The notes beneath the pieces were generated by a model. The model did not search any database, was not told the DNA's origin, and worked only from the letters and a program-made list of their open reading frames with translations. The translations under genes and the position numbers were made by a program. Of a stretch of DNA of 64,000 nucleotides, positions 56,108-64,000 are shown piece after piece. Source of the stretch: Lichenifustis flavocetrariae (GTDB lineage Bacteria; Pseudomonadota; Alphaproteobacteria; Rhizobiales; Beijerinckiaceae); the NCBI RefSeq assembly GCF_026130545.1, contig NZ_JAMOIM010000003.1, positions 166,252 to 230,251 on the forward strand. Direction: 5' to 3'. Position 1 is the stretch's first letter. Each line of letters opens with the position of its first letter.

Positions 56108-56470
56108 ATCGCTCACCAATACACCCCAACCCACCCGCTGCTATCCGCAACGTCGGCGACTTCGAACCAGAGACGATCTTCGGTGTTTGCGGGTTTGAGC
56201 TCGGACGTCGGCGAGCGCAGCCTATGCATCGACCGGACTCCTCAAACCAGCGTGAACCGGCTGAAATCGCCTCACTTTCGACATAAGCTATCTAGCATCG
56301 CGGAGCCGAATTGTCGCTCCGGAAAAGGCGCGGCCGGCGCGTTATGAGTTTTTTAGTAAATTTCTGCAGGGTGTGTCTTCTTGGATGCCCGTGGGCGCCG
56401 AGCAATGAAATGCAAGCCGATGCCGGGGCGGCGCCTTATCTCGGCCGCCCCGCCATGTTGTCGCTCGGGT
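56108..56470. other. Intergenic stretch between coiled-coil gene and ilvC
   Basis: This 363-base stretch has no credible gene. Part of it must hold the promoter of the minus-strand coiled-coil gene; its right end contains the hairpin after ilvC. Short open frames crossing it show no conserved pattern. Confidence 0.4.
56425..56451 (-). terminator. Hairpin downstream of ilvC
   Basis: GGGGCGGC (56425-56432) and GCCGCCCC (56444-56451) form a perfect 8-base GC stem around an 11-base loop, about 20 bases after the ilvC stop. No U tract follows, so it may act as an mRNA 3' end stabiliser or a Rho-independent terminator of the U-less kind. Confidence 0.5.
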
Positions 56471-57496
<1,026 letters not shown>

Positions 57497-57585
57497 TCAG
57501 TCCTTTGATGTATTGGCAGCCCGGAGCGGGAGTGGGCTGCTTCTAGTCGTGACAGGCTGTCCCGGCAACCCGGCTCAACGCGCCC

Positions 57586-58059
57586 TTACGCAAAGGATGG
57601 CGTTTCGAGGGAATAGGCCTGATAGGCTTGAGTCAGGCTCTGCCAATCGTCCATGGCCGGAAAGGCCTCGAACCGATGGACGGCCGGCGTCGTCACCCAG
57701 TCAAGCTTGTCCTTGGTGCAGGTTTCGACGAAAGGCGTCGTCCAGCTGAGGTCGTCGATGAGGGTGGAGCGCACGTTGACGAACCCGTCCATGCCGGGCA
57801 TTCGGGTGAACAGCCAGCTCTTGCACTCTGGACAGAAGGAATGCTGCAGCTCCTTTTGCAAGCCGCCGAGAACGGTGTCGCCCTGGGTCACCGCGAAACC
57901 TTCACTCGGAATGGCGACCGAGAGCGAGAACGCGCTGGCCGTCATGCGCTGGCACCCCCGGCAATGACAGGCCATGGTGAGCAGGGGCAGCATGGAGACG
58001 CGGAAGCGCACATGACCACACCGGCACCCGCCGTCGCGAGGATGATCGAGAGTGTTCAT
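57586..58059 (-). CDS. GFA family protein (glutathione-dependent formaldehyde-activating type)
   Basis: The 157-residue zinc-fold protein has GGCRCGHVRFRV, MACHCRGCQRMTASAFS and HSFCPECKSWLFTRM, giving the conserved GFA cysteine pattern. Most family members are of unknown function despite the name. The ATG overlaps the VOC-protein stop (ATGA), so it belongs to the small operon lysE-VOC-GFA. Confidence 0.9.
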   Translation of the reverse strand: MNTLDHPRDGGCRCGHVRFRVSMLPLLTMACHCRGCQRMTASAFSLSVAIPSEGFAVTQGDTVLGGLQKELQHSFCPECKSWLFTRMPGMDGFVNVRSTLIDDLSWTTPFVETCTKDKLDWVTTPAVHRFEAFPAMDDWQSLTQAYQAYSLETPSFA

Positions 58060-58475
58060 CGGCTCTTCCCTTCGGCTGAGGCAGCGTCTGGTCGCGGCTG
58101 GATCAGGTCCCAGCGATTTCCATAGAGATCTTCAAACACCGCGACCGTGCCATAGGCCTCGCGCCGCGGTTCTTCAAGAAAGTTGACGCCACGGGCTCGA
58201 AAAGCGGCATGGTCGCGGTCGAAATCGTCGGTCTCGAGAAACAGGAACACACGGCCGGCACCCTGCATGCCGACCGCCGCCGATTGCGCGTCATCGGCGG
58301 CTTTCGCCAATAACAGACGCGTTGTGGACCCGGGGGGTGCGACCGTCACCCACCGTTTGCCGTCACCGAGCGGAGTGTTGGAGGTCAGCGTGAATCCGAG
58401 CCCGTCGCGGTAGAAGGCGATCGCCTCGTCGTAATCCGTGACGATCAGTGCCACCGTGGCGATCCTTTGGGCCAT
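58056..58475 (-). CDS. VOC family protein (glyoxalase-like)
   Basis: The 139-residue protein has the vicinal-oxygen-chelate fold: ATVALIVTDYDEAIAFYRDGLGFTL, RLLLAKAADD and FEDLYGNRWDLIQP. No His is present in the opening strand, so a classic glyoxalase metal site is incomplete. ATG 58475 (MAQRIATVALIV) gives the family length. It starts 5 bases after lysE-like and overlaps the GFA gene. Confidence 0.85.
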   Translation of the reverse strand: MAQRIATVALIVTDYDEAIAFYRDGLGFTLTSNTPLGDGKRWVTVAPPGSTTRLLLAKAADDAQSAAVGMQGAGRVFLFLETDDFDRDHAAFRARGVNFLEEPRREAYGTVAVFEDLYGNRWDLIQPRPDAASAEGKSR

Positions 58476-58480
58476 GCCGG

Positions 58481-59074
58481 TCACTCCTGGAACACAGGAT
58501 AGAGCGAGGCGATCAACAGGGCCGCCATGGTGTAGTTGAAGATCGCCCGGTTGCGCGGCTGGCTGAGCCACCGCTGCAGCGCCGCGCCGAACGCGACCCA
58601 GGCACCGGAGCAAGGGGCCGTCACGACGGCAAAGACGGCGGCGATGAGCAACACGCTCAGCGTGTAGCGGTTCGGGTCCGTATAAGTGGCGCAAGCCGTA
58701 ATGGCCATGATCCAGGCCTTCGGGTTCACCCATTGGAAAGCGGCCGCTTGCAGGAACGTGAGGGGTTTCGCGCGGGTGTCACCGCTTTTGAGCGGGCCGG
58801 AGCGGGCGATCTTCCAGGCCAGCCAGACCAGATAGGCGGCCCCCAACCACTTCAATATGACGAGCAGCACAGGTGCGCGCACGAAGATTTCAGCCAAGCC
58901 CAGCCCCACCAGCAGCGTCATCAGCGCGAAGCCGAGGTCGACACCCCAGAAATGTGGCAGCGTGCGCCGCACACCGAAGTTCAGGCCCGAACTCATCAGC
59001 ATGAGGTTGTTGGGTCCCGGCGTCCCGGAACTGACAATGGCGAAGAGAATGAGGGCGGGCAGGAGGGACAGCAT
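58481..59074 (-). CDS. LysE/RhtB family amino acid exporter
   Basis: The 197-residue inner-membrane protein has about six spans. The family signature is SSGTPGPNNLMLMSSGLNFG near the N-terminus, later FQWVNPKAWIMA. It probably exports an amino acid or derivative; lying beside ilv genes does not prove a branched-chain substrate. ATG 59074 (MLSLLPALILF) gives the usual start. First gene of a three-gene operon. Confidence 0.9.
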   Translation of the reverse strand: MLSLLPALILFAIVSSGTPGPNNLMLMSSGLNFGVRRTLPHFWGVDLGFALMTLLVGLGLAEIFVRAPVLLVILKWLGAAYLVWLAWKIARSGPLKSGDTRAKPLTFLQAAAFQWVNPKAWIMAITACATYTDPNRYTLSVLLIAAVFAVVTAPCSGAWVAFGAALQRWLSQPRNRAIFNYTMAALLIASLYPVFQE

Positions 59075-59191
59075 GGGCTCCACGCAGCGCGGCGGATTAG
59101 GAGGACATTTGTTGGTCCCGGCCTCGGGCCGGCATGCACGTTGCGACGCGACGTGCATGGCCGAGCCTGCGCTCGGCCCTGACGACCGCCG

Positions 59192-59752
59192 CTAGATCGT
59201 CTCCGGACCGCGCGAGATCGCCGCGACACCGGTACGGGCCAGTTCCACGAGCCCGATCGGCCGCATCAGCTCGACGAATTGATCGATCTTCGAGGGCGCG
59301 CCGGTGAGCTCGAACACGAAGCTTTCCGTCGTGGCGTCGATCACCCGCGCCCGGAACGCATCGGAGAGCCGCAGCGCCTCATTGCGGTTCTCACCCTTGC
59401 CGCGCACCTTGATCATCGCGAGCTCGCGCTGGATGAAGGGCTTTTCGATCGTCAGGTCGTTGACCTTGTGCACCGGCACAAGCCGCTCCAGCTGATGCCG
59501 AATCTGCTCGATCGCCTCAGGCGTCCCCGACGTCACGATGGTGATGCGCGACAGGTGTTCGCCATGCGCCACTTCGGCGACCGTCAGGCTCTCGATATTG
59601 TAGCCACGGCCGGAGAACAGGCCCACCACTCGGGCGAGCACACCCGGCTCGTTGTCGACCAGCACCGAGAGCGTATGGGTCTCGACATTCGACGTGGCGA
59701 GCGCGGAGGAATAGGGGGACGGTGGTTGTGTCGCAGGGGCGGAGGCGTTCAT
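59192..59752 (-). CDS. ilvN: Acetolactate synthase small (regulatory) subunit
   Basis: This 186-residue regulatory subunit of acetohydroxyacid synthase mediates valine feedback. The ACT domain is HTLSVLVDNEPGVLARVVGLFSGRGYNIESLTVAEV and the C-terminal domain includes RELAMIKVRGKGENRNE. About 25 residues precede the ACT domain. The ATG overlaps the racemase stop (ATGA). Its symbol could equally be ilvH; it is separated from ilvI by two genes. Confidence 0.93.
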   Translation of the reverse strand: MNASAPATQPPSPYSSALATSNVETHTLSVLVDNEPGVLARVVGLFSGRGYNIESLTVAEVAHGEHLSRITIVTSGTPEAIEQIRHQLERLVPVHKVNDLTIEKPFIQRELAMIKVRGKGENRNEALRLSDAFRARVIDATTESFVFELTGAPSKIDQFVELMRPIGLVELARTGVAAISRGPETI

Positions 59753-60471
59753 GAGGCGTCGCTTGTTTTGGTTCGAGAGGAAGAAAGGGCGAAGTCGAGC
59801 AGCGCGTCGCAGTGAAGCGCGGTCGTGTCGAAAACAGGCCGGCTCGTGTCGACCTGAGAGATCAGGAGACCGATCTCGGTGCAGCCGAAGATGATGGCAT
59901 CGCAGCCATCGCGGTCTGCGGCGTCGATCATGGCGAGCACGACGGCTTTCGCGGCCGGCGTGACATGGCCTTGGCAGAGCTCGTCGAAGATGATCGCCTG
60001 CAACGCGTCGCGCGCCGCTTTGTCCGGCACGAGGGCGTCGACGCCGAAGCCGGCTCCGAGATGGTTGCGATAGAAGTCGTGCTCCATGGTGTAGCGGGTC
60101 GCAAGAAGCAGCGGCCGCTTCGCGCCGCGGGCCGCAAGTGCGCCGCCGGTGACATCCATGATGTTGACCAGAGGCAGCGTGGTTGCGGCGGCCAGGGGAC
60201 CCGCCACCTTGTGCATCGTATTGGTGCAGAGGGCGATGCAATCCGCCCCCGCCGCCGCAAGCTGCCGCGCTGCGGTCGCGAGGGCCGCCGAAACGTGGTC
60301 CCACCGGTCGGCCGCCATCGCCGCGGCCAGGGGCGCGAAATCGAGCGAGGTGAGGACGATCCTGGCCGAGGCCAGGCCGCCGACCCGTGTTCGCACGCCC
60401 TCGTTCAACAGCCGGTAATAGACTGCGGTCGATTCCCAGGACGTGCCGCCGATGAGGCCGATGGTGTTCAC
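59749..60471 (-). CDS. Aspartate/glutamate racemase family protein
   Basis: The 240-residue enzyme has the two catalytic cysteines in LCTNTMHK and FGCTEIGLL, with IGLIGGTSWESTAVYY at the N-terminus, typical of the YgeA/aspartate racemase group. It probably interconverts an L- and D-amino acid; the exact substrate is open. It sits between the DUF559 gene (four-base overlap) and ilvN (four-base overlap), an unusual place inside the ilvI-ilvN unit. Confidence 0.87.
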   Translation of the reverse strand: MNTIGLIGGTSWESTAVYYRLLNEGVRTRVGGLASARIVLTSLDFAPLAAAMAADRWDHVSAALATAARQLAAAGADCIALCTNTMHKVAGPLAAATTLPLVNIMDVTGGALAARGAKRPLLLATRYTMEHDFYRNHLGAGFGVDALVPDKAARDALQAIIFDELCQGHVTPAAKAVVLAMIDAADRDGCDAIIFGCTEIGLLISQVDTSRPVFDTTALHCDALLDFALSSSRTKTSDAS

Positions 60472-60905
60472 TGTGTGATTCCTTGACGGGCATCTCCCTT
60501 CTCCTGCGCGAGCGGGAGAAGGTGGCCCGGCGCAGCCGGGTCGGATGAGGGCCGGCGCGAGGCTTGCCTTTTGATCTCCGCGAGCACGAGTTCGCTGCCC
60601 GTAAGCACGGCATCACTCGAAAACCGGAGCACACGCCAGCGTTGTCGTGTCAACCACGTGTCCCCTGCCACATCCTTGTCCTTTTGCTCCGGCGCGTCGT
60701 GCGCCGGACCGTCGATCTCGATCATCAGCCGCACCTCCATACAGGCGAAATCCGCCACGTAAGGCCCCATAGGAAACTGTCTTCGGAACTTGGCCGCGGT
60801 GCCGCGCCTGCGTAGACCGCGCCAAAGGATCGCTTCGGCCGTGCTCATCTGCTGTCGCATTCTGCGAGCAAAGCCAAGTTGCTCCGCCGGAACCCGCGGG
60901 GGCAT
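60468..60905 (-). CDS. DUF559 endonuclease-like protein
   Basis: The 145-residue protein has the Vsr/restriction-endonuclease-like fold of DUF559: ARRMRQQMSTAEAILWRGLR, KFRRQFPMGPYVADFACMEVRLMIEIDG, then RWRVLRF. The Asp/Glu residues of ADFAC and IEIDG correspond to the PD-(D/E)xK-type active site. The last 30 residues (SSDPAAPGHLLPLAQEKGD) are encoded by a REP-like repeat, which also occurs inverted just upstream of the start. Function of the family is unknown. Confidence 0.85.
   Translation of the reverse strand: MPPRVPAEQLGFARRMRQQMSTAEAILWRGLRRRGTAAKFRRQFPMGPYVADFACMEVRLMIEIDGPAHDAPEQKDKDVAGDTWLTRQRWRVLRFSSDAVLTGSELVLAEIKRQASRRPSSDPAAPGHLLPLAQEKGDARQGITQ
60498..60553. repeat. REP-like repeat, copy 1 (inside DUF559 3' end)
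   Basis: It reads CTTCTCC...GGGAGAAG-GTGGCC, then a GGCTGCGCC-type hairpin and TCGGATGAGGGCC. This is the common high-GC palindrome of Hyphomicrobiales. It forms two hairpins and is inverted relative to copy 2. Confidence 0.8.
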
Positions 60906-60930
60906 GGATTTCCATTCCTCTCATTGAGCC

Positions 60931-60988
60931 GGCCCTCATCCGACCTCGCTCCGCGAGGCCACCTTCTCCCGCTCACGCGGGAGAAGGG
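60931..60988. repeat. REP-like repeat, copy 2 (upstream of DUF559, inverted)
   Basis: It reads GGCCCTCATCCGAC...GCCACCTTCTCCC...GGGAGAAG, the reverse complement of copy 1 with a different loop. It ends 5 bases before the ilvI stop codon, so the DUF559 gene is bracketed by the pair. Confidence 0.8.
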
Positions 60989-60993
60989 TCGTT

Positions 60994-62766
60994 TCACACC
61001 AACAACTTGCCCCGCTCGTCGATCACGCTGCCGAGTTCGATGCCGGCATCGTCCGACAGGTCGGCCAGGATCATCTCATTGTGTGCCTTGCCCGATGGGA
61101 TCATCGGGAAGCAGTTCTCCTGCTTGTCGACCACGCAATCGAAGATCACGGCCTTGGGGCTGTCGATCATCTCCTGGATAGCCGCGTCGAGATCATTCGG
61201 GTCGGAGCAGCGGATGCCGTGGCCGCCATAGGCTTCCGCCAACTTCACGAAATCGGGCAGCGCTTCCGAATAGCTCTCCGAATAGCGGCCGCCGTGCAGC
61301 AGTTCCTGCCACTGCCGGACCATCCCCATGTAGCTGTTGTTCAGGATGAAGACCTTCACGGGCAGCCGATATTGCAGCGCCGTCGACATCTCCTGCATGT
61401 TCATCAGGATCGAGGCTTCGCCCGCGATATCGACCACCAGCGCCTCCGGATGCGCCATCTGGACGCCGATCGCGGCCGGGAGGCCGTAGCCCATGGTGCC
61501 GAGGCCGCCGGAGGTCATCCAGCGGTTTGGCTCCTCGAAACCATAGTGCTGCGCGGCCCACATCTGATGCTGGCCGACCTCGGTGGTGATGAAGGTCTTG
61601 CGGTTCTTCGTCAGCTCATAGAGGCGTCTGATGGCGTGCTGCGGTTTGATGGTGGTCTTCGAGGGCCCATAGGCGAGCGACTTCTTCTGCCGCCAACCGT
61701 CGATCTGCCCCCACCATTGCGCGAGCGCGGCCTTGTCGGCCTGCGCGGCCGACGACCGCCACAACCGGACCATGTCTTCGAGCACGTAAGCACAATCGCC
61801 GATAATGCCGAGATCGACCTTGACGACCTTGTTGATCGACGAGGGATCGATATCGATATGCGCCTTCCTCGAACGCGGCGAGAAGGCGTCGAGCCGGCCC
61901 GTGATCCGGTCGTCGAAGCGCGCCCCGACGCAGATCATCAGGTCGCAATCGTGCATGGCGTGGTTGGCCTCGTAGGTGCCGTGCATGCCGAGCATCCCGA
62001 GCCAGTTCTTACCCGAGGCCGGATAGGCACCGAGGCCCATCAGGGTCGAGGTGATGGGAAAATTGGTCAGACCAACCAGTTCGCGCAGCAGCATGGAGGC
62101 CTTCGGGCCGGCATTGATGACGCCGCCGCCGGTGTAGAACACGGGCTTCTTGGCCACTTTCATCATCTCGACGAGCTGGCGGATCTTCTCGATATCGCCC
62201 TTCACGCGCGGCTGATAGGTCTTGTGCTGCACGTTCGACGGCCCCGTGTAGGTGCCGGCCGCAAATTGCACGTCCTTGGGGATGTCGACCAGCACCGGGC
62301 CGGGCCGCCCATGCGAGGCGACATAGAAGGCCTCGTGCAGGATGCGCGGCAGGTCGGCGACGTTGCGCACAAGGTAATTGTGCTTGGTGCAGGAGCGGGT
62401 GATGCCCGTCGTGTCGCATTCCTGAAACGCGTCGGAGCCGATCAGATGGGTCGGGACCTGGCCGGTGATGCAGACGAGCGGGATCGAATCGAGCAGCGCG
62501 TCGGTCAGGGCCGTCACCGCATTGGTGGCGCCAGGACCGGAGGTGACCAGCAGCACGCCGACCTTGCCGGTCGAGCGCGCATAGCCCTCCGCCGCATGGC
62601 CCGCCCCCTGCTCGTGCCGCACCAGCACGTGGCGCACGGAGTTCTGATGGAACAAGGCGTCATAGATCGGCAGCACGGCGCCACCCGGATAGCCGAAGAC
62701 CGTATCGACCCCCTGATCCTTCAGGGCCTCCACCACCATCTCGGCGCCCGTCATCTGCTTCGCCAT
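60994..62766 (-). CDS. ilvI: Acetolactate synthase large (catalytic) subunit
   Basis: This 590-residue thiamine-diphosphate enzyme makes acetolactate and acetohydroxybutyrate. The N-terminal catalytic Glu lies in VRHEQGAGHAAEGYAR, the FAD-binding middle domain follows, and the TPP motif is VVDIAGEASILMNMQEMS (GE in place of GD, as usual in rhizobial homologues). The stop lies next to a REP element. Expression is governed by the attenuator upstream. The symbol ilvB is equally used. Confidence 0.95.
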   Translation of the reverse strand: MAKQMTGAEMVVEALKDQGVDTVFGYPGGAVLPIYDALFHQNSVRHVLVRHEQGAGHAAEGYARSTGKVGVLLVTSGPGATNAVTALTDALLDSIPLVCITGQVPTHLIGSDAFQECDTTGITRSCTKHNYLVRNVADLPRILHEAFYVASHGRPGPVLVDIPKDVQFAAGTYTGPSNVQHKTYQPRVKGDIEKIRQLVEMMKVAKKPVFYTGGGVINAGPKASMLLRELVGLTNFPITSTLMGLGAYPASGKNWLGMLGMHGTYEANHAMHDCDLMICVGARFDDRITGRLDAFSPRSRKAHIDIDPSSINKVVKVDLGIIGDCAYVLEDMVRLWRSSAAQADKAALAQWWGQIDGWRQKKSLAYGPSKTTIKPQHAIRRLYELTKNRKTFITTEVGQHQMWAAQHYGFEEPNRWMTSGGLGTMGYGLPAAIGVQMAHPEALVVDIAGEASILMNMQEMSTALQYRLPVKVFILNNSYMGMVRQWQELLHGGRYSESYSEALPDFVKLAEAYGGHGIRCSDPNDLDAAIQEMIDSPKAVIFDCVVDKQENCFPMIPSGKAHNEMILADLSDDAGIELGSVIDERGKLLV

Positions 62767-62810
62767 CGTGTCGCTCCGTGCTTTCGGTCTGTTCGAGGAA
62801 TTTTAGGCAA

Positions 62811-62834
62811 TAAAAAAGGCCCTCTGAGGGGCCT
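62811..62834 (-). terminator. Intrinsic terminator in the ilvI leader
   Basis: AGGCCC-CTCAGA-GGGCCT is a perfect 6-base stem with a 6-base loop, followed directly by a run of Ts on the minus strand (62811-62817). It lies between the leader peptide and the ilvI ATG and is the terminator part of the attenuator. Confidence 0.85.
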
Positions 62835-62891
62835 GGGTCGCGTCAGTTCGTGGGCTCATCGGAGGGACTACCCCCGGCCCAGGCCTGACGC
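62811..62891 (-). promoter_or_regulatory. Attenuator of the ilvI transcript (alternative stems)
   Basis: On the minus strand GCGTCAGGCCTGGG (62878-62891) can pair with downstream CTGACGC (62840-62846) and CCCAGGC (62831-62837). That would block the terminator stem AGGCCC/GGGCCT. When the ribosome stalls at the Leu-Ile-Leu-Val codons the first pairing is free to form; when it reaches the leader stop it covers that segment and the terminator forms. Every element of the classic attenuation model is present. Confidence 0.75.
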
Positions 62892-62915
62892 GTATCGTAC
62901 GAGAATGAGGGTCAT
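62868..62915 (-). CDS. ilv leader peptide MTLILVRYASGLGRG
   Basis: This 15-codon open frame is 102 bases before ilvI on the same strand. Codons 3-6 are Leu-Ile-Leu-Val, the three branched-chain amino acids whose synthesis the downstream genes serve. The stop codon and the last codons overlap the first RNA stem segment. Leader peptides with such runs control ilv operons in many proteobacteria. Confidence 0.8.
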   Translation of the reverse strand: MTLILVRYASGLGRG

Positions 62916-63160
62916 GCGGAGTAAGCTTTCCCAAAAACAGTGAAACTGCGTAGCATGACACTGAAATCGAAGTCAATCGTTTCTGACGGCTGGTCGTGAC
63001 CCTTCATCACCATGTCTGGCCTTGTGATGTGGACGCACGAGCACGAGTGGGAAGGAAGATTGCCACCAAATCGCGATGCAGGGGTGCTGTTTAGCTAGCT
63101 TTGTACGCATTAAACTGATTTAAAAGGATTCAAAGAAGAGCCGAATTGTGCGTCAATGGA

Positions 63161-63796
63161 ATGTCAAATCTGCATCACGAGCCCGGGACTAAGTCTCCCA
63201 AAAAGAACTGGGAAGCAAGCGAATCATTTTTTGATCTAAAATTATCGCATTGGATCGAGATAGGCCTTACGGCAAGTCTGTTGACTGTGCGGTTTTTCCA
63301 TACGAGGTCTACGGCCGTCAAGCGTCTGTTATAGACACACAGACCAGACTGACCAATACAAGACAGCGAAGCAGAAGCCAGGGCTTTTTTAACATTTCAG
63401 GATGTAGCATTTTCTTAAGGTGGCCCGCTTATAGCTTCGCAACCCGACTATTGGTACTTGGCGATGTCGGTGAATAACAGCGGGAACACCGTTGCTTCAT
63501 CTGTAAATTATCATATTAGTCAGTACACTGTTGTTTGAGGTTCAGACAGGCTTGGGCCACATCCAATAGATTTGCCCTATTATCCAGATATCCGTATGAA
63601 CTTTCCAGATGCTAGGCGATGCTGAACACTCCACTGATGATGTTAATTCTGGCTTATTGGGACCGCCCCAGCTCGCTTTAATCGGCGGACATGCAAGCAT
63701 AGTTGTTCAGAACGGCGCGTTCATACTCGATAAATTGCAAGTAGGATCCGAGCACTACTATTTCTCTGGCATAGTATATTACGCCGACATATATTA
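63161..63796 (+). pseudogene. Decayed membrane-anchored hypothetical gene
   Basis: Fragments in different frames seem to belong to one protein. They are an N-terminus MSNLHHEPGT...SFFDLKLSHWIEIGLTASLL (one membrane span), a short GRQASVIDTQTRL, a VNNSGNTVASSVNYHISQY part (near 63466-63530) and an ending GSEHYYFSGIVYYADIY. Such a layout occurs in single-span hypothetical proteins of Hyphomicrobiales accessory regions. Frameshifts and stops interrupt it repeatedly. The surrounding DNA (62.95-63.9 kb) is AT-richer than the rest and shows no intact gene. Confidence 0.4.
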
Positions 63797-63917
63797 GCAA
63801 AAGCACACAATCAAATATTGCTACAAAATTGGAAGGACATTTTCAGAGGGCAATAGGTTAAAGCCATTTGCAGTACCATGCGCTCATCGGAACTGCGCGG
63901 ATCAGACATGCGACGCA

Positions 63918-64000
63918 GATCGTAGATCGTAGATCGTAGATCGTAGATCGTAGATCGTAGATCGTAGATCGTAGATCGTAGATCGTAGATCGTAGATCGT
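63918..64000. repeat. 7-base tandem repeat (GATCGTA)n at the window end
   Basis: The unit GATCGTA is repeated without error for 83 bases (nearly 12 copies) and continues to the end of the window. The true length is unknown. Each unit contains a GATC site. Confidence 0.95.

Noticed and set aside
59192..60634. ilvN frame open for 480 codons, suggesting a larger fusion protein
   Set aside because: The upstream part is the shifted frame of the racemase gene and has no domain; the ATG at 59752 gives a typical ilvN.

Overview
The window is high-GC chromosomal DNA from an alphaproteobacterium, most likely of the order Hyphomicrobiales (Rhizobiales). Supporting signs are a eukaryotic-type glutamine synthetase (glnII) divergent from a DUF2735 gene, a squalene-route hopanoid cluster (hpnA-C-D-E), DUF2336, DUF2852 and extensin-like proteins, and a chemotaxis operon with the gene order known from Sinorhizobium (cheS-Y-A-W-R-B-Y-D-T). 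Family and genus cannot be fixed from the sequence alone. No rRNA or tRNA gene was seen.

Region 1 (1-6.5 kb) is a dense plus-strand housekeeping run: the end of a probable rlpA, a D-Ala-D-Ala carboxypeptidase, tmk, holB, metG, tatD and a PhnP-like metallo-hydrolase, mostly joined by 1-4 base overlaps. Region 2 (6.5-17.3 kb) holds small metabolic and unknown genes (HbpS/GlcG-like, DUF1045, NAD kinase, DUF2336, CitE-like), a complete ABC importer (binding protein, two permeases, ATPase), an extensin-like LAS peptidase and a DUF2852 membrane protein.

Region 3 (17.5-28.6 kb) carries a Nudix hydrolase and hpnE/D/C/A on the minus strand, a MerR regulator with a typical 19-base-spacer promoter, a frameshifted acetyltransferase, glnII with a good sigma-54 promoter match, DUF2735, glutaminase and an ABC exporter. 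Nitrogen metabolism (glnII, DUF2735, glsA) clusters here.

Region 4 (28.6-56.1 kb) is devoted mainly to chemotaxis. Cluster I: STAS/CheS-like, cheY, cheA, cheW, four large transmembrane chemoreceptors in tandem, cheW, cheR, cheB and a large soluble protein with two receptor-tip-like segments. Cluster II: cheS, cheY, cheA, cheW, cheR, cheB, cheY, cheD, then a small CheT/CheZ-like protein with a DxxxQ motif. A globin-like protein lacking the proximal histidine follows. The four receptors share an almost identical C-terminal signalling module of about 890 bases. Between the clusters lie a secreted protein, an unusual Nudix protein and a PhnD-like protein with no signal peptide.

Region 5 (56.4-62.9 kb, minus strand) is branched-chain amino acid synthesis: ilvC, a LysE/VOC/GFA operon, ilvN, an Asp/Glu racemase, a DUF559 nuclease gene flanked by inverted REP-like repeats, and ilvI. 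Upstream of ilvI is a complete transcription attenuator with a 15-codon leader peptide carrying Leu-Ile-Leu-Val. The last kilobase (62.9-64.0 kb) is AT-richer, holds a decayed gene, and ends in a perfect 7-base tandem repeat.
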